DNA from: Viscum album
Taxonomy: Eukaryota; Streptophyta; Magnoliopsida; Santalales; Viscaceae
Length of the DNA stretch: 64,000 bases
Assembly: GCA_963277665.1 (NCBI GenBank)
Contig: OY728136.1
Span: forward strand, 811,295,123 to 811,359,122
Direction of reading: 5' to 3'
Below the pieces are notes generated by a model. That model was given only the letters and a program-made list of their open reading frames with translations. It was not told where the DNA came from and made no database searches. Below are positions 1 through 11,300 of this stretch, in pieces; position 1 is the stretch's first letter, and every line of letters starts with the position of its first letter. Position numbers and translations under genes: made by a program.

Positions 1-1
1 T

Positions 2-817
2 CTTCTATACAAAATGGGTCATGATCTCCCGAGCCCAATTCTCTTTGGAGGGGACTTAAATGAGATTATGTTCCAAAAGGAAAAATGGGGCGGAATTGTC
101 CGACCCTATGCACCTATGTCAAATTGTAAGGATGTGGTCTCTAGGGCAGACCTGGTCGATCTGGGATACACGAGTAATCCCTTCACATGGTTCGAGTGCA
201 TTACGAATGGTACCCGTATCGCCGAATGACTTGATAGATTTTACGGCTCAACTAATTGGATAAATATCTTCAGCATGTTCAACACCGGCCACATGATGCT
301 CAACTATTTGGAACACTACCCAATTTTCATTGACTGCACTCAAGGCGAACATAAAAGGCAATCCAGAAGACCCTTCATATTTGAGAGCTTCTGGTCAAAA
401 GACCTGGAATGAGAAGAGGTGGTCTGATCAAGTTGGAAGAGTTCTCACGATGATATTGGACTCAATCTCCAACAGGTAGTATCTGATTTGAGATCATGGG
501 GAAACAAGAAATTCTGCCACCCTAATAGGCATGTGATGTCCTTGAAAAGAGACTGCACAACCTACTCAGATAGCCCCCATCCAATTGCAATATCTCTTAG
601 AGTGGTTCCACTGAAAGAGAGCTTGACATGGCCTTGCACGTTAAACAAAGCTTCTAGGCTATGCGGGTGCGAGACATCCACATTAAAGAAGGGGATGCTA
701 ATACAAGGTATTTTCACCAGAAAGCATCATCTAGGCGCCGGAAAAATTCTATCACGTGTCTCTCACAACATGATGGAAGCAAAGTTTCTGACACCATTTG
801 AATTTACGAAGCCTTGA
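2..817 (+). pseudogene. LINE ORF2, endonuclease domain and linker to RT (partial, broken)
   Basis: In an active element this domain nicks target DNA to prime reverse transcription. Reading frame 2 is open from the left edge and shows the endonuclease motif GGDLNEIM (about 47-70) and the hallmark DLGYTSNPFTW (about 167-190). Next comes an expected ERLDR-like motif in which the arginine codon has become TGA (227-229). The same frame continues through LDRFYG with further TGA stops near 410 and 425, then a long linker up to the stop at 815-817. Translation resumes in another frame at about 814, so at least one frameshift lies here. The N-terminal half of the endonuclease is outside the window. 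The family assignment is secure; function is clearly lost. Confidence 0.88.
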
Positions 818-1674
818 AATGCTACTTCAAGAACCTTTTCTCTATAGGAACTACTTTCATGTTTGCTGAGGTGGAAAAATACATCATACCTGTGATCACC
901 AAAGAGATCAATCATCAGCTTACCAAAGATGTGGCGAATGGCGAGATACGCCTGGATCTGAATCTTATCCACCCCACTAAGGCCCCGAGACCGGATGGAT
1001 TCCATGCCCTATTTTTTTAACAATACTGGCACATCATCAGTCCTGACATCTAAAAAATGACAAAAAATATCTTGGTGGGGAATACAAGAATCTCCTCCAT
1101 CAACGAAACAATCCTCGTCCCCATTCACAAAATCCTGAAACCCCTGGAGATCCCTAATTTTAGACCTATCAGCCTCTGTAATGTCTCTTATAAGATCTTC
1201 TCAAAGTTCCTTATCAATTGGCTACGTCCTTTGATTCCTGATATTATCACTGAAAACCAGAGCACCTTAATGGCCAAGAGACTGATCACTGATAATGAAA
1301 TTGTGGCCTATGAAGTGTTCCACTCTATGAAAACACGCTCTACCACGAAAAAAGGAACCGTGTCCTGGAAACTGGATATGACCAAATCCTATGATAAAGT
1401 GGAATGGAATTTCCTTATAGTCGTGATACTGAAAATGGATTTTTGCACTAAATGGACAGATATACTCATGCACTGCATCTCGACCTTTTCCTTCAAAATC
1501 AAGGTCAATGGGAAGCTCACCCAAGGATTTTCCCCAACCCGAGGCATGTGCCAGGGTGATCCCCTCTCCCCATTTCTCTTCATCATTGTGGTTGATGTTT
1601 TTCTAACCTTATTTCCAGGGTTGCATCCTCTAATTCTATTCATGAGGAAAAGGTTTGCCGTTAAAGCCCACTAG
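814..1674 (+). pseudogene. LINE ORF2, reverse transcriptase N-terminal and palm blocks (broken)
   Basis: Frame 1 carries the pre-RT motif KAPRPDGFHALFF (usual form KAPGPDG), ended by TAA at 1018-1020. It continues as QYWHII and, after another TAA, enters a long open stretch with FRPISLCNVSYKIFSK, ENQSTLMAKRLITDN, KLDMTKSYDKVEWNFL and RGMCQGDPLSPFLF. These are the classical LINE RT blocks, including the aspartate-containing LDM.K.YD.VEW motif. The frame ends at TAG 1672-1674, shortly before the second catalytic block, which is found in frame 3 just downstream. Homology to plant L1-type RT is unmistakable. Point changes and frameshifts make it inactive. Confidence 0.93.
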
Positions 1675-1679
1675 TGTCG

Positions 1680-2360
1680 CATCTCTTCTTCACCAATGAC
1701 TTCCTCTTTTTCTCCAGAGCAACTATAAATGAATTCCAGGTGATCATCCATGCAATCCAGCTGTATGAGAGGGCGTCTGGAGAGTCTATCAATCACTGAA
1801 AATAAGAAATATACTTCAATGCAGGGGTGACTCTTTCCAAGAGAGATGAACTTTGTGCATCAACAGGCATCCATATGGTTGATAAACACCAGAAGTATCT
1901 CGAGCATCCCACAGTGATTGGAAGGTCCAAAAAAGAAATCTTTGCATCTCTAGTGGATAGAATTGAGAAAAAAATTCAAGGCTGGACCCCAAAAAGAATA
2001 TCCAAAGAAAGAAAAGAAACCCTCATTAAAACTGCCATCCAGTTTATCCCCACCTATTTTATGTCCCTGTTTAATCTCCTAGAGTCCATGGTTAATCAGA
2101 TCCATTCATGTATTACCAACTTCTGGTGGGGGAAAATTATGGAAGGAACAGACCCCACTGGATGGCCTTGGAGAAACTCTACAAACCCAAGTCAGAGGGA
2201 GGGATGCAATTATGGAATCCTTTTCTCTTCAATGATGCACTTTTGTATAAGAAATAATGGAGCCTTATTAACTGTCCATCATATCTCTGTTCATGGGTTC
2301 CTTGAGCTATGTACTTTCCCCACACGGACTTCCATGTTTCCTCTCTTGGCCCCCGTCTGA
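1680..2360 (+). pseudogene. LINE ORF2, RT catalytic block and thumb region (broken)
   Basis: Frame 3 begins with HLFFTNDFLFFSRA, the position of the catalytic F-A-D-D box of plant LINE RTs. Here the box reads FTND (1,689-1,700); both changes are explained by single G-to-A transitions. After stops near 1,798 and 1,804 the frame continues with KYLEHPTVIGRSKKEIFASL, then the RIEKKIQGW segment, IPTYFMSLFNL and ITNFWWG. Together these form the very characteristic thumb/connection segment of plant LINEs. From about 2,150 to 2,400 the match fades and the reading frame shifts again. Without the catalytic aspartate pair this RT could not polymerise. Confidence 0.9.
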
Positions 2361-2392
2361 GCTTCCTTTGGAGAAAAATATAGGGGGCCTGA

Positions 2393-2972
2393 AATCTAGT
2401 GGAAAAAGGGGTGGGCTAGAGGATTAGGAATGACTCATCTGTCAACATCTGGACCGATCCCTGGAGGATCGATAAGGATGGTATGCGGGCTACATCCCCC
2501 ACCCAACCAGGTCTTGAAGACGCCACTATCAGCTGCCTTCTTTCAGACCAGGGACCTGGGTTGTGTATGGAAAATATCCATGAATGGTTTAACGAAAGAG
2601 ACCAAATAATTATCCAGAGCATACCCTGGGTCCCAGATGCAGTCCCTGACCATCTATTCTGGACCAATGACATATCAGGAAACTACACAATGAGATCCGA
2701 TTATAGACTTTCTATTATCAATCACTCTGTCGATCAGGATGAGGGGCCATGGAAATCACATTGGAAGCTCAACGTCCCCCCAAAAATTCACCAATTTTGG
2801 TGCCAAGTGTGCACGGGCACGCTCCCTACCATGAGACTTCTCATTTACTATCATATGGCCAGTGCAGAGTCCTGCCCTTTCTGCCTGAATATTTCAGATA
2901 CTCCTTTGCAAGCCATCATTCACTGCCTTGGAGCTAAAGAAATTTGGAATAAAATGGGCCCGACTTTGGAAT
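2393..2972 (+). pseudogene. LINE ORF2, zinc-binding module after RT (zf-RVT type), 3'-truncated
   Basis: Frame 2 reads through RNDSSVNIWTDPWR (the usual 'G.SV.IW.DPW' motif), then HLFWTNDISGNYTMRSDY, WKSHWKLNVPPKIHQFWCQV and LPTMRLL. It ends with CPFCLNISDTPLQAIIHCL, the C-x2-C...H zinc-binding pattern of the zf-RVT family that follows RT in plant LINEs. The match ends at about IWNKMGP (near 2,960). The remaining codons to the TAG at 3,001-3,003 come from AT-rich DNA and do not belong to the family. The downstream RNase H-like domain is absent, so the element is broken by deletion or by insertion of the neighbouring LTR material. Confidence 0.88.
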
Positions 2973-2974
2973 TT

Positions 2975-4420
2975 AAAAAGTCATTTTATACTATAATTTA
3001 CTAGATTATGTAATGTTTAAGGGTGAGTCCTTATATATATAGACTCATAATAATGTCAAAATAATCATTTTTATATACTAAATAGACTTCATTTTTATAA
3101 ATTTAATGTGGTCATGAAAAATTAATCACATTGTTAGGTGGAAAATGATTTATATACAAACAAATGGGTAATGTTTAAATTTTACTATAGAGTTGAAATG
3201 AAATAAATTAGAAAATATTTTACATTTTAAAATTCATAAATATGTTATAAATTTTATATTAATTAATTATTTACATATTTATGACTAGTTATTCATGTAA
3301 GTAATTGTAAATGTTTCACATTGAATTTTGGAGGTGGTAATCCACATGTATGCATAAGCGATGTTGTCATTTTGCAATAGTGGTGGGTGAATCAATGTAT
3401 GAAATAATTACATTTTAAAAAATAATATCAATCTCAAAAATATTTTATATTTTCATTAGATCTATTATTTGTATTGTCTAGATTAAGTGGTGAATGAAGA
3501 ATTTATATTTTATACAAAGATATTAGTCATCACATATAGACAAGTAATGTTTTCACCTTCCATCTTATTGAAAAAATAAAAAATATGTTTTATCATCAAC
3601 ATAATAAAATATAATTCCATTAGAGTTACTAGATATATTGTTGAATACTGGTTATGATATGATTTAAAGAGGTATAAGAAAAAATAGATTAAAATAACTC
3701 TATTAAGAGTTATATATATTCTTTAGTAATCCTATTTAGATTACATAATAATAAATCATGGTTGGTCTTTGGGGAGAGAAGGATGAGAAGTCCATGGGTA
3801 GGATCATTTTGATTGTATTTGGTTTGGGAATTCTTTTCAAAATGGATTATAATGGGTATTGAAGAGATGAGAGGAGGATCTCTTTTATAAGTGTTTAGAG
3901 TGGCATGTTTTTTGTTTTCATGAATTTTACATATTATAAATGTCGTACTGATGGAAAAGTTGGATGAATTAAAAAACAATTCTATGAAAATATAACTATG
4001 GTTGAAATAAATTCATATAGTATTAAATTATAACCAATGTTTTGAGTATATAAATTCTTTTTAACACTAAATAAATAATTTTACTCATTACCCTGGAGAC
4101 ATTATTTTGAAAAATGTTACTATTCATAATGGCCAAAATTAAAATTATCCTAATTACTAAATTTTATGGTCATGATTAAAAATATTAATTAAGTTATTAA
4201 AGAATTATTTTTATGTTTTTATAGAAACTGATCATAATATATGTGGAAAAAATGTGACAATTTTTTTAGATAAATTTTTTTTGAGGTATAATAATGAATC
4301 TATTAAAAAGTAAAATATTGTAATAAACAAAGAAAAATCATCCTAAATAATTATCCAAATTGGTACAACACAAGGTCAATGGAACATTTTAGATCATTTT
4401 AGACTAGTTTTAATAAGCCA
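2975..4420. repeat. Right-hand part of a decayed ~4 kb LTR-like repeat (copy -1)
   Basis: AT-rich, non-coding. Two stretches resemble landmarks of the repeat seen at 4.4-8.4, 8.4-12.3, 18.3-22.3 and 29.9-33.8 kb. The first is a block around 3,330-3,400 (ccacatgtatgcataagcga and following bases), matching the blocks near 7,330, 20,860 and 32,040. The second is a purine-rich block around 3,840-3,910 (gagatgagaggaggatctct), matching those near 7,680 and 10,570. Only the right half is present, starting where the LINE ends. The alignment is by eye and the boundaries are approximate. Confidence 0.45.
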
Positions 4421-6172
4421 AATATATCCTAGATAAATATTAAATCTTAATAGATGAATATTCATTACATAACATAATGATCAATTCCACACTCATTTTG
4501 GCCCATTACATTTGGAAACATGGTAAAATAAAAAAATTTTCTATAAGTGAGCTATGTAATCTTACAATATAATCTTCATAAGTAGTATTCTTATTAAAAA
4601 TATCCAAAAAAATATCATTCATAATAACTTATAGAAAGGAATAAAATTAAAGAGTTTGATCAGAGACTCTGTAGGGTAAACAATGGAGAAGTCAACATAT
4701 CATGACCATAAGGGTATTATATAATGAAAATTACACTTGATAACTATACCATGCATAAATTTGATCATCAAAATTAGTACTATAATAAATATTGTTTGAT
4801 CATAAGGCATGTATCGTAATAGAATCAATGAAAATTAACTTTAATAACATATCATAGCCATAAGGCACAAATGTTTTTCATAAAAATAATCATTTTATAT
4901 AATTTCCTTATTAGTTCATGGATAATTTTAAAGACTATCATTCTGGTATGGATTAACTACCTAGAAAATTTTAGTAGTCATGGTTCACTCCCAGTAATAT
5001 CATAATAGAATAATTCCCTTACCATATTTAGTTTACGATACATTGCAGTCCAAATTTCATCATGATATATCAATTTTTACATAACCCATTGGAGGGAGAT
5101 ATAAGTCCCACATATTGCATAATAAAAAGAATACCAATTTGTGGAACATGATCTTAAAAAATTTATCATTTTAAAAACCATTAAAATAAATGGGTTACAT
5201 AAACATTTAATCAGAACATTACCTGTAGAAAGGAAATAGGTTTCATAACCATTTCATCATTTCATCAAAACATAACCCCCCGAAAAAATGTGTGTTTAAT
5301 AAGCATTTTATCTTATTAAATCACATGGATGTGAAATTATTTTAATAAAAAAATTATAATCATAAACATAAACAATCTAGAGGATGATATAAATCATATT
5401 CATGGATCATATCCTCTAAAATAAGAAACATCAAATGTTGTTATTTGAGATAGAAAAAGATTTTAAAAATCACATTGAACATTACTTTAGAAAACACAGT
5501 TTATTTAAAAATCAGTTTTTGAAACTAAAAATTAATAACCTATTTAGGGAATCCTTTTGATTTAAAATAGACATGATATATTATAAATTAATTTTTAAAA
5601 CATTTTTTTTAAGATGGTGTGAAATTTCGTATATATTGAACTTGTTAAGACAAATATTTTTTTTTCAAATTTCCAGTATAAGACAAAAAGAAATTTTTGG
5701 GAAAATGATGTTTAGATTTCATTCAAAACATTTTGTAGAAATTAAAGCATGGGTAAAATTTTAATGTATAAATAAATTTATGAAGGTTAAAATAATTTTT
5801 AATTTTGATTTTTGAAAACATGGTTTTGGAGGAGAATGAGTTTTCGACCCAAGAGATAAGTAAGGATGATTTTTCTTCAAAATATTTTTTTAATACTATT
5901 GATTTTTTAAAGGGAGGAAAATGAATTAATATCATTAATTATATTGAAATAAATTTATCATAAGAAAACATAATATTTTCTTGTTGTATGGATTGAAATA
6001 TTTTATCATCAGAAAAATATTCATAAACAATCTAGAAAAACAATGAGATTGTATCATAAAATACAGAACACGTTATTAAATTTGAATAGTAATCCCCATG
6101 AAAGAGTAACATTAAATGAAACAAAAAATTATTGAGATTAAATAAATTCATTATATTAAATGTAAAAGGTAA

Positions 6173-6180
6173 TTTATATA
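6173..6180. repeat. Left target-site duplication of the SINE (tttatata)
   Basis: Eight bases identical to 6,597-6,604, immediately flanking the SINE. The sequence left of it (ggtaa) and right of the second copy (caccctacaa) join into the same order as the uninterrupted LTR near 20,045-20,075. Confidence 0.65.
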
Positions 6181-6596
6181 AATGCCAACGAGCCTATACC
6201 CTAGTGGTACAGGCTCTTGCTTGGCATCCAAAAGACCCAGGATCAAATCTGGGCAGGGGAGAATTTCCGGTACTATAGCAGTACTATAGCATGGCACTGT
6301 AGCAGTACTATAGCAATGGCAGAACTGTAACATCGGCAGCATTGTAGCGTTGGAGGGACTGTAGCAGGTACTGTAGCGGCGGTTGTATTGTAGTAGGGAC
6401 TATAGCAGCATGGGTACTGTAGCAGTACTATTCACCGAGGGGTCCTTTGGGCCAAAAATGGGATTTCAAGCCTTGTATTTAGGTCACATGGACTTGGGAA
6501 TTTGGGCTATGTAATGGGTCTCCCTCTACCTAGTCTAAAGAGTTCTTTGCTTTAAATAATAAATTGAGGCCTCAGCCCCAACCTTAAAAAATGTGC
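6181..6596 (+). mobile_element. tRNA-derived SINE with internal minisatellite, inserted in an LTR
   Basis: A GC-richer island in AT-rich DNA. The 5' part is tRNA-like, with a box A-like accctagtggta (about 6,199-6,210) and a box B-like ggatcaaatct (6,240-6,250); their spacing fits an internal Pol III promoter. Next is an array of actgtagca-type units (6,271-6,432) and a unique 3' part ending in a short A-run, ccttaaaaaatgtgc. The element is flanked by a perfect 8-bp direct repeat, tttatata (6,173-6,180 and 6,597-6,604), read as the target-site duplication. The paralogous LTR sites near 20,050 and 44,635 lack the insert, acting as empty sites. I do not recognise the SINE family by name. Confidence 0.72.
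6271..6432. repeat. Imperfect actgtagca minisatellite inside the SINE
   Basis: About a dozen variants of a 9-bp core (actgtagca, actatagca, attgtagcg, actgtaaca) separated by short variable spacers such as gt, tggc and ggcggtt. It ends in an actattcacc variant. The spacing is irregular, so this is interspersed motif amplification rather than a clean tandem array. On the minus strand it produces a spurious short ORF. Confidence 0.7.
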
Positions 6597-6604
6597 TTTA
6601 TATA
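6597..6604. repeat. Right target-site duplication of the SINE (tttatata)
   Basis: Second copy of the 8-bp direct repeat, directly after the A-rich 3' end of the SINE. It marks return to the host LTR sequence. Confidence 0.65.
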
Positions 6605-8395
6605 CACCCTACAAATGAAGATAGGTGAATAACATAAATTATCTCCCAATAAGACCATAATCATATTTATGATTCTATTATGGAACCACAATCATATTTA
6701 TCTTACCATATCTAGTATACTTATTACTTATAATTACCCATTGGTTAATAATTACTTATTAAAATTTTCTCTCACATAATAAATACTCCATTTTTCATGT
6801 ATGCTTTGGTTTGGTATTTTTGGTTATACTAATTTTATCATACATACATGATTTCCACAATATTGATCATTATATATATCATATATAATAATTACATTTT
6901 TATTCATAGTAATACATAGAGGATAGATATATAAAATGAAACACGCCATTCATGGAGACGGTAGACTATACATACTCATGAACGTTGCTTCCATTTTATA
7001 AATGGATGAAATGATTGAATGGTAAATAATATTTTCACTTTATAGAAACATGGATATTTATTATATTAGAAATATATTCACCAAGAATATCCCTTATTAC
7101 CTTATATTTAAAACATAAGAAAATAATGAATGACATTACTTTGACCGGTGATAGTTTTTGGTACACATGATAGATGTTATCATATCCATCATAGATTGGA
7201 ATGTAAAAATTGTATTTGTGATAGTTTATATAAAAATATATATTTATGTTTAAAATATAATAAAAATAAATTATATTCATCATCATACCCGATAATGATA
7301 CGTGTTTATCTAAAACAAGATGCATCGGCTCACAAGGGGTAGTCTACCATTTACATGAGAAAAATTATTATTTCTCATTTGAGGGAAGAGGAAATTAGTT
7401 TATGTGATTATAAATAGAATATTATCACATTTTATTTGGAATATACATATTTTATTATATTATCTGTAATTAATAATATTTTAAGGCGGTAGTGGATCAA
7501 ATAATATTAAATTTTTCATTGAATAACATTATCCTTTCCTCATGTATCCTCCTAAGTTTTCCACCAAAATAAATACTATGATGGATTTAGGATCAATATA
7601 AGGCTTTTAGGGTGAGTTTATGGAAGTATGTAATGGATTTAGGTAGCGATTGGAAAAAAATGTGTTTTAGAAGTGTGATGAGGAGAGGAGAGGGCATGTC
7701 CTTTTATAAGATGGGAGGGAACACACATGGTGTTTTTGAAAATAATTGTGAACCCACATTTTTCATATACAAAAATTTAAAAAAAGGTCCATATCAATAA
7801 AAATAGGCACTATGTTTTATGTATTTCTAGGTAATGGGTGTTGGACAAGCTTTAGGTCATTTAAAACCATTATATTTTTTTATTTTAACCCCTAAGTAAA
7901 CCCATTTTGACCTTAACCCCAAAACATAATTTGTACTTTCTTATTATTCATTTTGTACCTAAATGAAGATAAAAAATATTAGATAATAAAATTATGATGA
8001 TTATTAGATTGACTTGAATTTTAAAAATTCAAATCACATTAGTGGATGTGTTGAACATAAAATTAAACATGTAGATGCATCAAGAAAGTTGGTATTCAAT
8101 GTAAAACATTTGTCATAAGTAGAGAATGATTTAATAACTAAATTCAATATGAAACTGATTAAAGGGACCCAAATTGGATTAATTAACATTTCATTGAATT
8201 AATTTTACTTTTATATCCATTTGAATACAATTTGGATATTTTTAAATTTTTTAAATTAAAACAAAATTCTTAATACAAACCAATTTTTCCACTATTAAAA
8301 AAAAATAACATTTCCAATAATTATCAGATCTTCACTCTATAAAAACATCAATATATATATTTATTATAACACCCAGTCTATAGAATACTAGTGTT

Positions 8396-11300
8396 GGTTC
8401 ATTATTTTCATTCATTGAAATATATTCAGCCATCAAATCTGGAAGGACTGACCAGTTTAGCTGTTTTGGAAAATATATTATATACATGATCCATGTATTA
8501 CTATTAAAAATTCAAAACTAAAAAATAAATAATACATTATATGTCATGGTTTTCCTAGATTGACAATGAATATCAGTTATAATATACATCTTCACATCCT
8601 AGAAATAATGGAACATAAGAAAGGGGTGATCTAAGATGATCAGTATGGGTAAATAATATTGAAAGAGCTATAATAAATAAGCATATTTTTTTAAAAGGTC
8701 TATAACTACAACTCAAGCCATTTAAATGTAATATTGAGAATAATATAGAAATAATAAATAACATAATTCCATATTAACAATAACTTAGATATTATACACA
8801 TCTAATAATCACATGTATTATCAATAATTGATTTCATAATGAGGGAAATGCATAAGGTTGGACATCATAAACTTTCAATCAAGGATTTAGCCAAGATAAC
8901 ATATATAAATGGGTAAAAACCCACCTATTTTTTCTCATGAGACCTACAGATGCATTAAGGGGATATATTGGGCCGCACCCCTCACTTAACATTCCTAATT
9001 CATTCCTCACAAGAAATGATTGAATCATACCCCACATTATTATTTATTAAAACTTCTATACAAAATATTAATACATTAAACAAAACCATGAATGGTATCA
9101 AAATAGTACATCCACAGTTAGAAATATCACAATCCCATCAATAAAATATCATAGATTGTATCATATGAAATCAACCTCAATTATGTATAAAATCATAAAC
9201 ATTATGTTCAAGTAGATGAAAATAATCTAACAAAATCATGAAAAATTTCTGGATAGAAACTTCCCTTTTTTACCTAGAAATTATTTAAATCCATGAAAAT
9301 ATAAAAGGAAAAAATTTATTTTTAAATTAACTTTTTATGAAATTAAGGGAGGATTCAAAACATTAAGGTTTCAAAAATATGTAAAAGTCAGTTAATTACA
9401 TGTAAATTTAAAAAAAATTCTGACTATCAAATAAATTTATAAAGTACATCGTTTGGAAAACCACAAAATATTCCTCTGAAAAAATATTACAAAAAAGTAA
9501 AACATGGATAAAAAATATAAAAAATATTTATTGAATAATTATGATAATATTGTGAAATAAATTATTATGAAACATGGAAATGAATGAAAAATATGTCCCT
9601 ATAAATACATATGTATAAACTATCCTAAATAAAAATAAGATTGGGAAATTAAACCATATCTTGAATTTTTTTTTGTATGGTGCATTAAACTTCTTTATAA
9701 TGGTTATAATATGTTATAAAATTATACCATAATTATTTCCATATTTAGTATGTCATATATGATCCTCTTATATATTTTGTTAATTATATATCATTATTAC
9801 CATTTTTGTTTTAACTACTTTATTTTACAATGATTATTTGGTTGTTTAAGTACTATTTCATAAAATTATGACATATTTTAATCTTATACTGAATTATATT
9901 ATGTTCATAATTATAATATCGAATCTTAATTATATTTTTTAGATTTATTCTTGAATATTTAATGTAGAGAATGAATCTCATCATGTCGTAGAGACAGTAG
10001 GTTGTATGTATGGACGTCTGATGATATCTGTTTGTATGTATGTACGTATGATGATATCTGTCCCTTAATGGTAAAGTGGTTAGTAATTGGATGGAATAAT
10101 TATTATAAAAAATCAATTTAATTTCTGATTTATTATTTATATTCAGTATATTCATCATTATACCCATCCAAATAAAGTGGCAATGAAAAGGAAATTACAC
10201 CACCGATTGGATATAGTAAGATGTACGTTCGTAGGCACGGTCATATTATTATTCATAATATGGATAAAAAAGTAATAAGGTTGTAAAATCATCATAATAA
10301 AATATCATAATATAAATTATCATTTTTATTATTATTTTATAATAGAAAAAATCATTAAGATGATGTATAAAAAGAAATAATTTTGATGTAGTTGGTTAAA
10401 ACTTTTACCTCTTCTTCATCTTACATCTTTTGTATCTCCACATAGGGACACTAGGGTTCGACATTTGAGAATAAAATAATTACTAGGACATGGATAGGGA
10501 AGATGATAAGGGAAATGGGTAAGGTTTTTGTCGATAATTAGGCTCAATGTGGTGATTGTAAGTGAGGGAGGATGCTCCTTTTAGAAGAGAGGGGAGGGGC
10601 ACTCTTGGAAACCTTTAAAATGTTAAATAAATATAAATAGATTTTAAATTAAAAATAGCATAAAATTGATTTATATATAAGAAAAAATAGATATTTGTTT
10701 AAATAATATCATTAATTGTTTTATATATAGGTCTGTGATATGTTTACACCCTTATCTTTTGGCTTTAACCCTAAATTAATTCCTTTAACTTCTACCATGA
10801 CAACATGTTATTTATTAATTAATGGTTAATATTGTTACAATACATTGGAAAATGAACCCCAAATGGATAATATATTAAATAATTATCTTTTATTATAGAT
10901 ACTTGGAATAATTTTTTAATTATTATATTTTTTATATCATTTGATAAAATTTTATTTATTTTAAAGTATCTTTTAAGTTGATTTTGATATTTTTCATTAT
11001 TTTAAATTTTTTATAAAAATACTAACCATATGGTAACTTATAAAAAATAATTATAATATATTACTAACAAGTATAAGTTATCTACAAAAAGTTTTAATTT
11101 CATTAATTATGTCAAAGTATATTTACTATAATAATTTTAATATCATTATTCTGGTATTTCCATTAATTAAACAATTACTACATCATCATTATAAATGAGT
11201 TTAATGAAATTATTTATTCTATAAAAATTAAAAATAAATAATAATAATGAATATATATTTATTATCTTTAAAATTACTATTTATAGTTTAATTTATCTTC

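Larger units (their letters stand above)
1..2972 (+). mobile_element. Degenerate plant L1-type LINE, cut at both ends
   Basis: One collinear non-LTR retrotransposon ORF2 remnant. In order it holds an AP-type endonuclease C-terminal half, a reverse transcriptase, and the cysteine/histidine zinc-binding module that follows RT in plant LINEs. The 5' part (ORF1 and the start of the endonuclease) lies outside the window. The 3' end stops inside the zinc-binding module near 2,970, so the RNase H-like domain, 3' UTR and poly(A) tail are missing. Base composition changes abruptly at that point from mixed to extremely AT-rich, which supports a junction with the LTR-derived DNA that follows. The coding frame is recoverable in four blocks (frames 2, 1, 3, 2), broken by a few frameshifts and several in-frame stops. 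Non-functional. Confidence 0.93.
4420..8395 (-). repeat. Decayed ~4 kb gypsy LTR (copy 0), interrupted by a SINE
   Basis: Homologous along its length to the LTR at 18,289-22,284. Shared ordered landmarks include gaatattcattacataaca (4,456 / 18,343), a 'ttcactccc' block (4,988 / 18,833), and ctcatttgagggaagagg with its upstream gtagtctac (7,340 / 20,860). A cttaacccc-like block (7,900 / 21,400) and an 'agatgcaacg/agatgcatca' block follow. The minus orientation is inferred from the primer-binding-site side of the related LTR. A 416-bp SINE sits at 6,181-6,596, exactly where the other copies are uninterrupted. The right edge near 8,395 is uncertain. No coding content is visible. Confidence 0.6.

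Noticed and set aside
6181..6260. Possible functional tRNA gene
   Set aside because: Box A and box B-like sequences exist but no cloverleaf can be formed and the context is a SINE with TSD.
6151..6342. Minus-strand ORF with repeated cysteine/tyrosine/serine pattern
   Set aside because: It is the reverse complement of the SINE's actgtagca array, not a protein.
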